Shown one piece after another: positions 28,060 to 38,159 of a DNA stretch of 64,000 bases. Within the stretch, counting starts at the first letter, position 1; every line of letters begins with the position of its first letter. The position numbers and the translations under genes were made by a program. The notes below the pieces were generated by a model, which searched no databases, was not told the DNA's origin, and saw nothing but the letters and a program-made list of their open reading frames with translations. The DNA comes from Pseudoalteromonas viridis (lineage in GTDB: Bacteria > Pseudomonadota > Gammaproteobacteria > Enterobacterales > Alteromonadaceae), in NCBI RefSeq assembly GCF_017742995.1, contig NZ_CP072426.1, positions 372,001 to 436,000 of the forward strand, given 5' to 3'.

Positions 28060-30117
28060 TCATACTGACTGGTCGGTGGCTTTTTGCTGCTGACTTGCTT
28101 CGGTCTGAGTCTGTAATAACGTCATAGCCTCTTCGATGGGCATGGCTTTGTAGTATAAAAACCCTTGCACACAATCCACCTGAGATTGCTTCACCAGATT
28201 CTCCTCCTCTTTCGTTTCAACTCCTTCTGCTACCAGCCTGAAACCAAGCTTAGCGATCATCTCTGACAGATTGGTATACAAAGACACAGATTTACAGTTG
28301 TAGTTGTCGGGCAAAAGGCTTCTATCCAGTTTAATGGTGTCGATATTCAACTTGGATAACACAGACAGGCAGGAATACCCGGTACCGAAATCATCCATTG
28401 CACAGGCAATATGATGTGCTCGCAATAAATTAACCACATCAACCGTACGATTAAAGTCCTCGATATAACTGGACTCAAGTAACTCAACCTCAACCTGGCC
28501 TGGATAATCTGCGAAGGCTTTCACAATACGTTTGTAACCCCCGCTCAGCAAGTTTTGTGGCGAGATATTGAAGCTCACTTTGGGTCTGAATCCTTCCCGT
28601 GCAAAGTGCTCCAGGTCGACTTCTAATTGGTCAATTACAAAGTTATCTATGATGTGGAGTAGCCCGTGTTGCTCCAGCGTTGCCAAAAACCAGGGCCCCT
28701 GAACCCGGCCATCGGTGTCTTTTAGCCTTAATAAGGCTTCAAAGCCTACTACCGCCTTCGTGTAAGGGTTTATTTTTGGCTGATAAAAAAGCATCAGTTC
28801 GCCACTGTTCAGTGCATCAGTGACTTCCTTGAGACTGTGAACATTGATCTGTTCCTCGCGCTGCGTGCGGGTATAAGAGCTTTCAGCCCCCGCTTCTATC
28901 AGCCTGCCTGTAGTAAATCGCTTAAGTAACACATCCAGCGCTTTCCCGGATAAATTATGATCCCGGTTTAATTTTAAAAACGGATAATAAAGCGCCGCAT
29001 TCAGCGCGATTAATACGAGCTGCAGCAAAACACCACTAAGACTTTGCGTAAGCAGCCAGCCGCTAACGAACACCGGTGTGAACCAGGGAATATCCATTGC
29101 TGGATCCAAGGCGATCACCCCTGTTGAAATACACCCGTAGGCAATTAATGCATTTAATAACGGGCTAAGCAAAAATGGGATTAGCAGATAAGGGTTAAAT
29201 ACAATGGGTAAAGCATAGAGCATGACCTCACTGATGTTAAACAGCGCAAGCGGCGACGCTATCATGGCGATGCTGCGCTCGTGGCGTGCATTTTTAAGCA
29301 GCAGGGACGCAATGATCAGTCCCCAAATACAGCCCGTACCACCAATTATTACAAAGCAAGTGTAAAAGGCATAACTCGATAGCTGAGGTAACACCTGATA
29401 ATCGGTTAGCTCCCCCGATACCAACAAGTGATAGGTATTGTCACCATGCACACCAATAAACCACAGTAAATGTGAGAAAATCAGCTGCGCCGACACTTTC
29501 TCGAACACATTCCAGGTCGGATTAAGGAGTTTTAGGGTACTGTGAAGCTGACCTGCGAAATGGTCTAAAACCGGGATCACTAACAAAATTATCGCAGTAA
29601 CCAGAATGTACGGGATGATCAGGTTCAGGTGTTTGCGCAAAAACAGGCTGATTGAGCTTATCCCAACCAGTCTTAGCCAGCGTATTCGCTCAATATAAGC
29701 GAGTAGATAGCAACAAAGGACCGGCATAAGCAATGAATACAACATGCCATTGCGGTGCACTATGCTCAGTGTTCCCTGATTAATTTCGATGTAACCTGTG
29801 GTTGCTGTAAAGCAGGCAAGCACCAGAACTGGACCTGCTATGGTGTGGACTTTAAGGTTTTTCGACAAATAGTAGCTAAAAGATATCAGGGTTAATAGTG
29901 GAAAGATCCCCCATACCAGAGTGTTAAAGTCACCCAGTGCCTGATACTTTAATTTATGTAAGTCATCACCAAGCCACTGATTTAGCAAAGTGATCACAGA
30001 CGCTACTATGAAAAACGGGATCAACGCGATGTAGCCTTCGCGTAGTGACAAAACAACCGTATTTGAAGAAAGTTTGAGTGCAAACTGGTTGAATCTGTTC
30101 AGCAAACTCGTAACCAT
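28060..30117 (-). CDS. PTS EIIC-like membrane domain fused to c-di-GMP phosphodiesterase (EAL)
   Basis: 685 aa. The N-terminal ~400 residues are a polytopic membrane domain like PTS permease EIIC of the lactose/cellobiose/chitobiose family (opening LREGYIALIPFFIVAS; HGDNTYHLLVSGE; IGGTGCIWGLIIASLLL; AIMASPLALFNISEVMLYALP). The C-terminal ~240 residues are an EAL domain with its catalytic signature intact: GFEALLRL, NISPQNLL, ELLESS, AMDDFGTGYS, IKLDRS, AEGVET, QGFLYY. No EIIA or EIIB domain is fused. The EIIC part may therefore act as a sugar sensor that sets phosphodiesterase activity rather than as a transporter; this is inference. Monocistronic. Confidence 0.88.
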   Translation of the reverse strand: MVTSLLNRFNQFALKLSSNTVVLSLREGYIALIPFFIVASVITLLNQWLGDDLHKLKYQALGDFNTLVWGIFPLLTLISFSYYLSKNLKVHTIAGPVLVLACFTATTGYIEINQGTLSIVHRNGMLYSLLMPVLCCYLLAYIERIRWLRLVGISSISLFLRKHLNLIIPYILVTAIILLVIPVLDHFAGQLHSTLKLLNPTWNVFEKVSAQLIFSHLLWFIGVHGDNTYHLLVSGELTDYQVLPQLSSYAFYTCFVIIGGTGCIWGLIIASLLLKNARHERSIAMIASPLALFNISEVMLYALPIVFNPYLLIPFLLSPLLNALIAYGCISTGVIALDPAMDIPWFTPVFVSGWLLTQSLSGVLLQLVLIALNAALYYPFLKLNRDHNLSGKALDVLLKRFTTGRLIEAGAESSYTRTQREEQINVHSLKEVTDALNSGELMLFYQPKINPYTKAVVGFEALLRLKDTDGRVQGPWFLATLEQHGLLHIIDNFVIDQLEVDLEHFAREGFRPKVSFNISPQNLLSGGYKRIVKAFADYPGQVEVELLESSYIEDFNRTVDVVNLLRAHHIACAMDDFGTGYSCLSVLSKLNIDTIKLDRSLLPDNYNCKSVSLYTNLSEMIAKLGFRLVAEGVETKEEENLVKQSQVDCVQGFLYYKAMPIEEAMTLLQTQTEASQQQKATDQSV

Positions 30118-30251
30118 AATTTGTTATTTTCTTTTAACATTACTCCAAAAGCAGATTAAAACAAATCAATTGACTAAATTTTTGCTGAAAAAAATTCAAG
30201 CGAGCGTGTGCTCTGATGCAACATGAAAAAATAGCATTGAGAGGGGAGATA

Positions 30252-30539
30252 TCAGGCGTAAATACTCACACCAAGTAAAGACTGTACTTCGCTGCGCCGT
30301 TCCTGATTTTGGATGGCGCTGTAGGCTTGCATAGCCACACTGCTCTTGTAGCTGGGTTGGTCGTAGATAACGTCGCGCTTGTCTGAATTGTACTGCTGTG
30401 CAAGCGCTATGCCGGCATCCGAAAAATTTAGCTTAGCGCTCGGTTTGGGGGGCGTAACGGGTTCACTGGCAGCAGGTTTAGCACCCGACTGCCTGAGCTG
30501 ATAAGTATCCTGATTCTGAACAAGCTGGTTGATTTTCAT
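30252..30539 (-). CDS. Small conserved-type protein, unknown function
   Basis: 95 aa, soluble, no signal peptide. N-terminal part (MKINQLVQNQDTYQLRQSG) followed by a Pro-rich linker about 25-35 and a C-terminal segment ending RSEVQSLLGVSIYA. I do not recognise a named family. It follows tsaB by 47 bp on the same strand and may share its transcript. Confidence 0.6.
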   Translation of the reverse strand: MKINQLVQNQDTYQLRQSGAKPAASEPVTPPKPSAKLNFSDAGIALAQQYNSDKRDVIYDQPSYKSSVAMQAYSAIQNQERRSEVQSLLGVSIYA

Positions 30540-30586
30540 CAGTCAATATCACTAAAAACCCAACACATCAGTGTAAGATTAGCCTG

Positions 30587-31273
30587 TTATTCGCGCCCGG
30601 GCAACTTCTTCCAGGTAACCGTATCTCTGACATACTGAGGCTGAGCGTCAGCGGCATTAACAACCTGGCCGGATTCAAACTGCACAGCGCCAATTTCAAG
30701 CATATATTCTGCATGTGGTAAGGTGATAGCGTCGTGCACGTCGAGTGCTAACTTTTCGGCAACCTCTGAATAAGTCTGCCAGCCAGTGCCCACGGCCAGC
30801 ACGCCTGCAAAATCCCCTTCAATAAGTTCAGGTTTGATCACACTTTCATCACCCAAAGCAACCGCCTGATTGTTTTCTGAGCGGGTATAATGGCAAAGAT
30901 ACACTTCGCCCATCCGTGCATCGATGGCAACAAGGACTTGTTTGGCATCCGTCTGTGCAAAAGCCTGTTGTGCCATTGCCTGCAAGGTAGAAACGCCCGC
31001 CAGCTGCAAATTAGCCGAATACGCCAACCCCTGTGCAACAGACACCCCGATCCGCACCCCGGTAAAACTACCCGGTCCGCGACCGAATACCAAACCATCC
31101 AGGTCTTTGAGCTGACAACCGGCCTCAGAAAACAGCTGCTCAACTAAAGGGAGTATTTTCTGACTGTGTTGCTGAGGGCACTCTTCAAAGTGACGATAAA
31201 GGTTGCCGTTAAACGACAACGCCAGGCTCAGAGCTTCTGTTGAAGCATCCAGGGCAAGCAAATTAGTTTTCAT
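30587..31273 (-). CDS. tsaB: tRNA t6A modification protein TsaB
   Basis: 228 aa from ATG 31273. Partner of TsaD and TsaE in forming N6-threonylcarbamoyladenosine at A37 of ANN-decoding tRNAs. Seen: the ASKHA start LLALDASTEALSLAL and the GRGPGSFTGVRIGVSVAQGL loop typical of TsaB/YeaZ. The start overlaps the end of yoaA by 11 bp. The yoaA-tsaB order is also found in Escherichia coli. Confidence 0.95.
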   Translation of the reverse strand: MKTNLLALDASTEALSLALSFNGNLYRHFEECPQQHSQKILPLVEQLFSEAGCQLKDLDGLVFGRGPGSFTGVRIGVSVAQGLAYSANLQLAGVSTLQAMAQQAFAQTDAKQVLVAIDARMGEVYLCHYTRSENNQAVALGDESVIKPELIEGDFAGVLAVGTGWQTYSEVAEKLALDVHDAITLPHAEYMLEIGAVQFESGQVVNAADAQPQYVRDTVTWKKLPGRE

Positions 31274-33185
31274 GCTGGTCAATATTCTCTAAAAATGACA
31301 AGGCCTTATCCAAATCACGGGTCCGCGACATGGGAGGCAAACTTTTAATAAAGGTTTCACCGTATTTTCGCGTAACCAGACGATTATCGCAAATAATTAG
31401 CACACCTTTGTCTTTCTTATCACGAATGAGACGCCCTACGCCCTGTTTTAGCGCAATAACGGCAAGCGGAAGCTGAATTTCATCAAACGGCTCTTTGTCC
31501 TGCAATTGGGCATCTTTCATTCTGGCCTGTAATAACGGATCATCCGGTGAGGTAAACGGCAATTTATCTATGAGTACGCAACTGAGCGTATCGCCGCGCA
31601 CATCAACGCCTTCCCAGAACGATGCGGTGCCCATAAGTACCGCATTACCATGACGGACAAATTGCTCCAGAATGATGCGCTTTGACGCCTGACCCTGCAT
31701 GAATACCGGATATTCGGTCGCGGTGCTAAGCCCTTCGTAGACCAGGTGCATAACGCGGTAACTGGTAAAGAGTAAAAATGTGCGCCCCTTGGCGGCATTG
31801 ATCACTTGCTTTGCAATTTTTACCAACGCATGTGGCATCATTTCATCTTTGGTTTCGGGCAAATAACGAGGCAGGCAAAGCACCGCCTGCGATTCGTAAT
31901 CAAACGGGCTATCGACGATGGCCTGATGGTCAGGCTCCAGGCCCAGGCTGGCATTAAAGTGCGCCAGGCTGTTGTCTACCGACAAAGTGGCCGAGGTGAA
32001 CACAAAGCTGGCCTCACTTTTGGCCATCATATCTTTAAAGCGGTTCGATACATCCAGAGGTGTAATATGTATGGTCAAAAAACGCCGGGTGGTTTCAAAC
32101 CAATAGCTAAAACCCGGCAGACTCACATCAAAGGCTCTGTCGAGTTGCCCTTTAAAGGACAACACCCGCTCCAGAGGATGCTCGATTTTATCAGAGCGGT
32201 CCAGGCACAACTTAAGCACCTGATATAAAAAATCCAGATTGCTGATCACTCTGTGCAATGCATCACAAATCACTTTATCCTGAAGCTTTTCCCGCCAATC
32301 TCCCCGGGCACCATCGCTGCCAAACACCAGTCGCAGATCGGCAACACTGGTCTCCAGCTTATTTAGTGTTTTTCCCAGCTGCAGCATATCCGGTATATCG
32401 CTGCGATAAATCAGCCTTAAATCATTGATCAGCGCCTGTAGCTGCTTGGTACTGATGGACTCCCCAAAGTAATCCGATGCAATTTCGCCCAGCTGGTGCG
32501 CCTCGTCAAAAATATAGCTATCTGCGGTTGGCATCAACTCAGCAAAGCCTGATTCCTTGACCGACATATCGGCAAAAAACAAGTGGTGGTTGATCACTAC
32601 GAGGTCCGCTTCAGCTGCCTTGATCCTCGCCTTACGTATATAACATTCTGCAAAGTCAGGACAGTCCTTCCCTAAACAGTTATCCGCTGTGGAATTAACA
32701 TAAGGCAGTACTTTGGCGTCTTCTTCGATACCCACACAATCAGCCAGGTCGCCACTTTGCGTTTCTGTGGCAAACTTAGCCACCATCGCCAGCTGGTGCA
32801 TAACATCAGGATCGTCACTGGGTACATGCGCCACATGCTCATTCAAACGATAAGTGCACAGATAATTCGCCCGCCCCTTAAGTAAGGCAACTTTGCGACC
32901 TTTGCCAAGCGCTTTAAGTAGCTCAGGCAAATCTCTGTGGTAGAGCTGTTCCTGCAATGCTTTGGAGCCGGTCGAAATAATGACCTTTTTATCACTCAAA
33001 AGCGCCGGAACCAGATAAGCAAACGTTTTACCCGTACCTGTTCCCGCTTCTACCACACATTGTCCACCCTCTTTCACCACTTTATCTATAGCTTCAGCCA
33101 TATCAATTTGAGGCTGTCTGGGCTGATAGCCGATAAAATGGCGAGCCAAAGGACCGTTTTCTGAAAAATACTGAGTGATAGACAA
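31263..33185 (-). CDS. yoaA: DinG-family ATP-dependent DNA helicase YoaA
   Basis: 640 aa XPD/DinG-type 5'-3' helicase of superfamily 2, linked in Escherichia coli to replication repair with HolC. Seen: Walker A EAGTGTGKT about residue 45; the four-Cys iron-sulphur cluster region (CTYRLNEH, then C-x-GKDCPDFAEC); the DEAH box YIFDEAHQLGE; SATLSVDNS; and the C-terminal helicase motifs GTASFWEGVDVRG and GVGRLIRDKKD. The start read is TTG 33185 with no clear ribosome binding site; the frame before it does not offer a better one. Overlaps tsaB. Confidence 0.92.
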   Translation of the reverse strand: MSITQYFSENGPLARHFIGYQPRQPQIDMAEAIDKVVKEGGQCVVEAGTGTGKTFAYLVPALLSDKKVIISTGSKALQEQLYHRDLPELLKALGKGRKVALLKGRANYLCTYRLNEHVAHVPSDDPDVMHQLAMVAKFATETQSGDLADCVGIEEDAKVLPYVNSTADNCLGKDCPDFAECYIRKARIKAAEADLVVINHHLFFADMSVKESGFAELMPTADSYIFDEAHQLGEIASDYFGESISTKQLQALINDLRLIYRSDIPDMLQLGKTLNKLETSVADLRLVFGSDGARGDWREKLQDKVICDALHRVISNLDFLYQVLKLCLDRSDKIEHPLERVLSFKGQLDRAFDVSLPGFSYWFETTRRFLTIHITPLDVSNRFKDMMAKSEASFVFTSATLSVDNSLAHFNASLGLEPDHQAIVDSPFDYESQAVLCLPRYLPETKDEMMPHALVKIAKQVINAAKGRTFLLFTSYRVMHLVYEGLSTATEYPVFMQGQASKRIILEQFVRHGNAVLMGTASFWEGVDVRGDTLSCVLIDKLPFTSPDDPLLQARMKDAQLQDKEPFDEIQLPLAVIALKQGVGRLIRDKKDKGVLIICDNRLVTRKYGETFIKSLPPMSRTRDLDKALSFLENIDQHEN

Positions 33186-33664
33186 AATTAAAGCACTGCA
33201 TAATGACTGGGCGAGGCAATTTTATGGCGGATAGAGAGCAAGCGCAAGTCAGCGCGCTTTTATTGCTTACTTCATAAAAGCAGGGCCCTATCATAATTTG
33301 GTTACTCAATGAACCAAAGACCTGAATAACCTCCTGCATCACCACTGTCGATAATTGCACTGATGATAGGGTATATCATATTGACTAAACCATGGGTTTT
33401 ATTGGCGTAAGTTTGGGGGTCTTCAACAGCGGTCAGGTATTCGATCAAGATCACAGGTACCGCTATTAATCTTAAAGCGCTATCTAACCATAAATCGACA
33501 CAAAGTGAGATTTCGCCGTGCTATTTAAAGTGTGACAATGCGCAATTGTTTAAAATTTGCCTGGATAGCAACAACCGAGAGCCTAAACAAGACTTTCGGC
33601 TGTTGAGATTACAACTAATTACCCCACATAAAATAAGGGGCGTATTATAGATTGCTTTAAACTC
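33186..33664. other. Intergenic region between yoaA and the RHS island, no gene
   Basis: No credible gene. It should hold the yoaA promoter and the end of the island transcript. An imperfect hairpin is present at 33569-33605 (CAACAACCGAGAG / CTTTCGGCTGTTG, 11 of 13 paired plus G-U), and CCCC...GGGG pairs at 33622-33640. Neither has a T run, so they are only weak terminator candidates. Confidence 0.5.
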
Positions 33665-33928
33665 CTATAACATTATTACTTTGCAGATAACAAATGCAAA
33701 TATAAGAAAGTTAATCATTAACATAAACTTTATTAAAGTTGAAACCCCCGCCCAATTCATGGGATTATAATAAAACATAAAAGATTTTACCATATGCTCT
33801 TTCCGCCTAATAAACAAACGGTTATCAAAGTGCTTCTCACACAGATCTCTATGTTTCTTTTTGAGAGTAAAAAATATAATTATTTGCAATGATACTGAAA
33901 TCATTACTAACGCAAACATATAAGGCAT
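33665..33928 (-). CDS. Two-helix membrane protein after RHS, candidate immunity protein
   Basis: 87 aa. Hydrophobic segments about residues 2-22 and 64-87 flank a basic, Phe/Tyr-rich central part (KKKHRDLCEKHFDNRLFIRR). The start lies only 3 bp after the RHS stop codon, so the two are co-transcribed. Small genes in this position often encode the immunity protein against the RHS C-terminal toxin. Here that is by position only; no homology is recognised. AT-rich like the rest of the island. Confidence 0.6.
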   Translation of the reverse strand: MPYMFALVMISVSLQIIIFFTLKKKHRDLCEKHFDNRLFIRRKEHMVKSFMFYYNPMNWAGVSTLIKFMLMINFLIFAFVICKVIML

Positions 33929-33931
33929 AAT

Positions 33932-36190
33932 TTATTTTCCACACTTGTCTTTTGGCTTGTTATTTTTACAGTCAATGATATTACCATTAATAGATAAACC
34001 AACTCCACCAAATAAGCCTACACCTATTTCTCCCGCAGCGGATAAAGTAACACCATTGGTACCGAATTCCCCTGTTGCTGTTGCTAAGAGACCATTCCCA
34101 TAGGACCCTTCAATCTTAGCACCTACATGCAACCCTCCGTCTTTACCACCCCAGTTTTTGGAAACTTTCATGTCAATGTCGCCATATTGAGGTTTCCAAC
34201 TACCTTTCGCCCCTCCGGCTACGCCACCAAATAATTCACCAGCAAAGCCGTCGTCTGTAAGTGACAAAGTAAGAGAACCACCTAACCCTGCACCAGCCGC
34301 AAATGAAAGTTTGCCCTTTAGTGATGGGGGAAGGTTCTTGATAAAAGAACATATATCTACGTATAAACCAAGAGGATCATTGTACAAAACAGGGTTCGAA
34401 TAAGCATACGCATAGGTGTTTATACCCCCCTTCAAACCAACCGGATCAGACTGAAGATATCGACCAGTCTCAGCATCATAGTCCCTGAAGATATTATACC
34501 ACGAGTCTTTTTCAGCATCGTAGTATTGACCAGGGAAACCAATATTGAAACCCCCGACTCTATCCAAAATTACACTGCGATTGAATGCATAGAGTTCAGC
34601 CTGCCAGACGACCCGCTTTGATGCATCCGTAAGCAGCTCCGGGCGACCCAAATGATCGTTGTGTACATAGTAGACTTGGTCATGGTTAATATAAGCTACA
34701 ACTTGTCCGTTAAAGTAAATGTATTGCTTCTGCGTTCCTTCTGCCAATAACTGCCCGCTCTGATTGTAAATAAAGTGGGTTTCTGTATTGCCAACTTTTT
34801 TAGATACGCGTAAGCCTAAAGCATTGTACTTGTATTGCACGCCACCCGACACACCAACGAGACGATTGAAGCTGTTATAGGTATAGCTGCGTTTGCCGTC
34901 ATTAATAATATTGCCATTACTATCGTAGCTCAGTGTAAATGAACCATCCGGCCCAGCCACTTTACTCAAACGATTACTGTTTGATGCATAACTAAGAACT
35001 GCGTTACCTTGTCCTGAACGACTAATAAACGGAATGACTGTAGAAACGGGACCGTGCAATACCAGCCAACCTGAGTACTTTTCTCCGTTCGACGACTCAG
35101 ACTTTCGGTTACCCAGCGTATCATAGCTATAGGTACTGCCAATTCCACTAGTGCCTTGCAGCTCTGAAGTCAATCGATTAGCTCTATCATAACCCAGGTT
35201 ACGCGAAGCATCTGCATTCTGTTTGTTAGTAATACTGCTAATCAATCCAGATTTGCCATAAGTGTAGGTTAAATCCTGCACCCCAGACGTTTTAATAGAA
35301 GAAATTCTGTTGCCACCATCTCGGGCTAGGGTTCTCTTGAGACCATTACCGAAGTAAAACCCAGTATTTGCGCCAGTAGCATTATAGGAGATATTAGAAA
35401 TTAACGTTCGATTAGTCCCATTCGTATTGACTAGTACACGACTTACTGAATTATCCTTATTATACTCATAGATTACCTTGTTACCACCTGGGTAGGTTAT
35501 TTTCGAAAGCCTGCCATACTGGTCATAATCATTACGTGTTCTGTAGCCTATGCCGTTTATCGTATTAGTTTGGGTTGTAGGTTTACCTGCACCATTGTAA
35601 CCAAAAGAGGTAGAACCAGATGGATCGGTAATTTCAGATAATAAGCCATTACGATACTTGAAACGATGTAATTTCCCATTGGCGCTTAAACGGATTAACC
35701 TACCGTGTTCGTCATAGTAATAGTATATTTTATTGCCTTTTGCATCCGTTTTTTGCTTCAGCATACCACTGTTATAATAATTAAAATTCGTTACACCAGT
35801 ATCAGGGCTTTGTATTTTATTGACTCTACCAGCAGAGTTATAGCTATAAATAGTTTTGTTATATCGGTCATCCCTCACAGAAGTGAGTTTATCACCGCTA
35901 TAGTTGTATTCAGTAACGCTACCATCCGGCGCTGACTCAGCAATAACTCGATTCAGGCCATCATAAGTATAGCTGGTAATGTTACCATGAGCGTCTTCTA
36001 TGGATAGTATGTTACCCACATTATCATAAGTGTACTCTCTTAATAATTTACCATTGAGCGACTCAGTGATCTTTCTTCCAAGTTCATCATAAGTTGCTGA
36101 CGCTATGCTGTGCTTTTGGCTGGTATTGGATGATTTATAAAACTGCTGAGACAGTACGTTACCCATTTTATCTAGCGTAAAACTAACCAC
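33932..36190 (-). CDS. RHS/YD-repeat protein, C-terminal part (core and variable tip)
   Basis: 752 aa open frame. Seen: many YD repeats ([28 protein letters not shown]), the RHS-associated core near residues 520-609 ([43 protein letters not shown]), then a 143-residue variable tip, glycine-rich with alternating polar/apolar stretches and Cys residues, which I cannot assign to a toxin family. The nominal start, GTG 36190, lies 8 bp after the stop of the upstream frame and has no proper ribosome binding site. In this frame the reading continues upstream to the A8 tract. With one A fewer the two frames form a single protein. Confidence 0.85.
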   Translation of the reverse strand: MVSFTLDKMGNVLSQQFYKSSNTSQKHSIASATYDELGRKITESLNGKLLREYTYDNVGNILSIEDAHGNITSYTYDGLNRVIAESAPDGSVTEYNYSGDKLTSVRDDRYNKTIYSYNSAGRVNKIQSPDTGVTNFNYYNSGMLKQKTDAKGNKIYYYYDEHGRLIRLSANGKLHRFKYRNGLLSEITDPSGSTSFGYNGAGKPTTQTNTINGIGYRTRNDYDQYGRLSKITYPGGNKVIYEYNKDNSVSRVLVNTNGTNRTLISNISYNATGANTGFYFGNGLKRTLARDGGNRISSIKTSGVQDLTYTYGKSGLISSITNKQNADASRNLGYDRANRLTSELQGTSGIGSTYSYDTLGNRKSESSNGEKYSGWLVLHGPVSTVIPFISRSGQGNAVLSYASNSNRLSKVAGPDGSFTLSYDSNGNIINDGKRSYTYNSFNRLVGVSGGVQYKYNALGLRVSKKVGNTETHFIYNQSGQLLAEGTQKQYIYFNGQVVAYINHDQVYYVHNDHLGRPELLTDASKRVVWQAELYAFNRSVILDRVGGFNIGFPGQYYDAEKDSWYNIFRDYDAETGRYLQSDPVGLKGGINTYAYAYSNPVLYNDPLGLYVDICSFIKNLPPSLKGKLSFAAGAGLGGSLTLSLTDDGFAGELFGGVAGGAKGSWKPQYGDIDMKVSKNWGGKDGGLHVGAKIEGSYGNGLLATATGEFGTNGVTLSAAGEIGVGLFGGVGLSINGNIIDCKNNKPKDKCGK

Positions 36191-36197
36191 ATCACCA

Positions 36198-38159
36198 TTA
36201 TTTTTTTTGGATCTTTGTTAGCCTGAATGCCTGATCGTAGGTGTAATCAATGACTAATCCGGTTGAGTGCTTTTCTTGTGTGACCTGTTGCATCACATTG
36301 TATTTATACTCAATCTTAGCTGAGGACTGGCCATCCGTAGTAACTTTGGTTTTGACTTCGCCGCGCGGATAATAAGTAAATGTCTCAACCAAGCCAGTTG
36401 GATAGCTTATCTTGCCAACTCTGCCAAGTGCATCGTAAGAGGAATAAGTCGTTTTTAGCCCTTTTTCTATTGTTTGGGTTAAGTTACCTTTTGTATCATA
36501 ATAATACCAGCTAGGTGAATCACCCAGTTTACTTGCCACTACCTTGATTGTGTTAATCTGGTTGTTGGCATGATAGGTATAAGTTGTATCCGCATATTGA
36601 ATTACCGACAGATTATGATCTGTTTTTTCCCTTCTAGATACGTCCCCTCGCGAATTATAAGTATAGTTTAGAACATAACCGGGCCCTGTTTCTGATAAAA
36701 TCTTACCGTTAGGGTGCCACAAATAGCTATAAACAGCCTCTTCGCTAGTTCCTTTCGCAACCACTTTTTTAATAACGTCACCAACTGAATTATAGTCAAA
36801 CTCAGTTACATAGCCATTTTCGTTGGTCACGGTTTTTATATAGCCATTATCATCGTACGTTTTAACCAATGACATACCGGGACAATAAGTTGAAGGCAGA
36901 CTTTGTTTCTCTGTTTCTTTCCCTACTTCAAAGCTATATTTAACTTTGTGACCCAGTGGGTTGGTGATTTCAACTGTTTTACCACCAAACACGGATTCAT
37001 ATTTGAAGGTGTGCCTGTCAATACCATTCGCATGTGAACTGGAAACTGCTCTTTTTCCATCACTTTCGTATTCAAACCAAGAGTATCGAACTGAGTTATA
37101 GTATACGCCGGTAAGTTTTGAATAGTTATATTCAGAGTTTATATATGGTGACTTGGCATAAGTATAACTAATTGAGTTACCATCAGGGAAAGTGATAGAT
37201 TTCAAGGAGTATCCATCTGAAAGTATCGGTTCTTTGTAATAGTTGTAAATATACTCCTGGCCCAACTGATCAATTAACTTAACAACCCTGCCTCCGGAGG
37301 TCATCAGTTTGACATAGTTGCCATTTGAGCTTTGAATTTTTATCTGACCTGACTGTCTGATAAATGAGTGACTGACCCCATTTTCTGAAGTCACCTTTAT
37401 TAGTTTACCGTCGGCACTATAAAGCTCTTTATCCCCTTTGCTCGATGTGAATTCAAAAGTGCCGTTGCTTTGCTTTACAACGGTTGCACCTTTCATGTAC
37501 TTTTCAACATCGCCAGTAGCCTCATAGTTAACACCATCCAGGCTTTTAAAATATACTTTCTCTCCGTTGTCTAGCACTTTTTTAAAGCTATAGTGCCTAT
37601 GATACTGACCCGGCCCCCTAAAGTTGTCCAACTTAACATCCAGAATCGTACGCCAGTACCATCCGAATGAGCCATTTACAGCAGCGCTACTATCGTACGT
37701 CCGGGAAATCGAAATTGGGTTAAGGCCACCACCAATAAAATCAACAAATTCCTCAACTTTAGCTCCATCCTGATATCGAACAGGGTTACCAGCCGTCGTA
37801 CATTCCAGTTCTTCTTTAACTGAACTGCCACCACCACCAAACGAGTCTCCCGTGTAGGCATCATAGTAGTTATTTGGATCTGATTCTATAAAATCGTTAA
37901 TATCTAACGGCTCGTAATCATCGAAATCATCCCCTGGGGTTACTACCATGCACTCGTCTGCTTTACATGGAGGAGGGCCACCGTAGCAATCTGTACAATC
38001 GTCTTGCGGATACGCATTGGCAGAGCTTAAACCCCACCCCCACTCTAGCGTTTGAACATCTTCCGATGTTTCATCATCTATATAAGTGTGCGTTGTGAGT
38101 GTTAAGTTTGTCGTGAACAACGCCAAATATAGCGCTGACTTTTTGACACTAATCTTCAT
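36198..38159 (-). CDS. RHS/YD-repeat protein, N-terminal part with Sec signal and DUF6531
   Basis: 653 aa. Seen: an N-terminal signal-like segment about 1-25 ([18 protein letters not shown]); an acidic Cys-containing linker about 50-115; the DUF6531 motif [18 protein letters not shown] at 124-141 with ISRTYDSS; then YD repeats to the end. AAGGAG precedes ATG 38159, which lies inside the last codons of the fic gene (11-bp overlap). No PAAR or VgrG-linked domain is present, so export is probably by Sec rather than type VI secretion. Ends at TAA directly after the A8 tract. Confidence 0.85.
   Translation of the reverse strand: MKISVKKSALYLALFTTNLTLTTHTYIDDETSEDVQTLEWGWGLSSANAYPQDDCTDCYGGPPPCKADECMVVTPGDDFDDYEPLDINDFIESDPNNYYDAYTGDSFGGGGSSVKEELECTTAGNPVRYQDGAKVEEFVDFIGGGLNPISISRTYDSSAAVNGSFGWYWRTILDVKLDNFRGPGQYHRHYSFKKVLDNGEKVYFKSLDGVNYEATGDVEKYMKGATVVKQSNGTFEFTSSKGDKELYSADGKLIKVTSENGVSHSFIRQSGQIKIQSSNGNYVKLMTSGGRVVKLIDQLGQEYIYNYYKEPILSDGYSLKSITFPDGNSISYTYAKSPYINSEYNYSKLTGVYYNSVRYSWFEYESDGKRAVSSSHANGIDRHTFKYESVFGGKTVEITNPLGHKVKYSFEVGKETEKQSLPSTYCPGMSLVKTYDDNGYIKTVTNENGYVTEFDYNSVGDVIKKVVAKGTSEEAVYSYLWHPNGKILSETGPGYVLNYTYNSRGDVSRREKTDHNLSVIQYADTTYTYHANNQINTIKVVASKLGDSPSWYYYDTKGNLTQTIEKGLKTTYSSYDALGRVGKISYPTGLVETFTYYPRGEVKTKVTTDGQSSAKIEYKYNVMQQVTQEKHSTGLVIDYTYDQAFRLTKIQKK
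36201..36208 (-). repeat. Homopolymer tract A8 (coding strand) at the RHS frame break
   Basis: Eight T on the plus strand, eight A in the RHS coding strand, immediately before the in-frame TAA. Loss of one A (or gain of two) fuses the two RHS frames. A -1 ribosomal shift would hit TAG within a few codons, so only +1 ribosomal shifting or polymerase slippage would give full-length product. Confidence 0.9.

Larger units (their letters stand above)
33932..38159 (-). pseudogene. RHS gene as a whole, interrupted at an A8 tract (pseudogene or phase-variable)
   Basis: The two adjacent frames 38159-36198 and 36190-33932 make up one RHS architecture: Sec signal, DUF6531, YD repeats, RHS core, variable tip, about 1,400 residues. 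The break is one extra base in a homopolymer at 36201-36208. The coding strand reads CAA AAA AAA TAA; removing one A gives CAA AAA AAT AAT GGT and joins the frames (ITKIQ-type YD strand running into [15 protein letters not shown]). Both halves keep good YD-repeat sequence with no other break, so the lesion is either recent, reversible, bypassed by slippage, or an assembly error. Confidence 0.7.

Noticed and set aside
33103..33360. 85-codon minus-strand frame upstream of yoaA
   Set aside because: It overlaps the yoaA start in another frame, has no ribosome binding site and has a non-protein-like composition.
36190..36210. Programmed -1 ribosomal frameshift on A-AAA-AAA in the RHS gene
   Set aside because: The -1 frame after the tract meets TAG within a few codons and does not lead into the downstream RHS frame. 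Only +1 shifting or slippage to A7 or A10 works.
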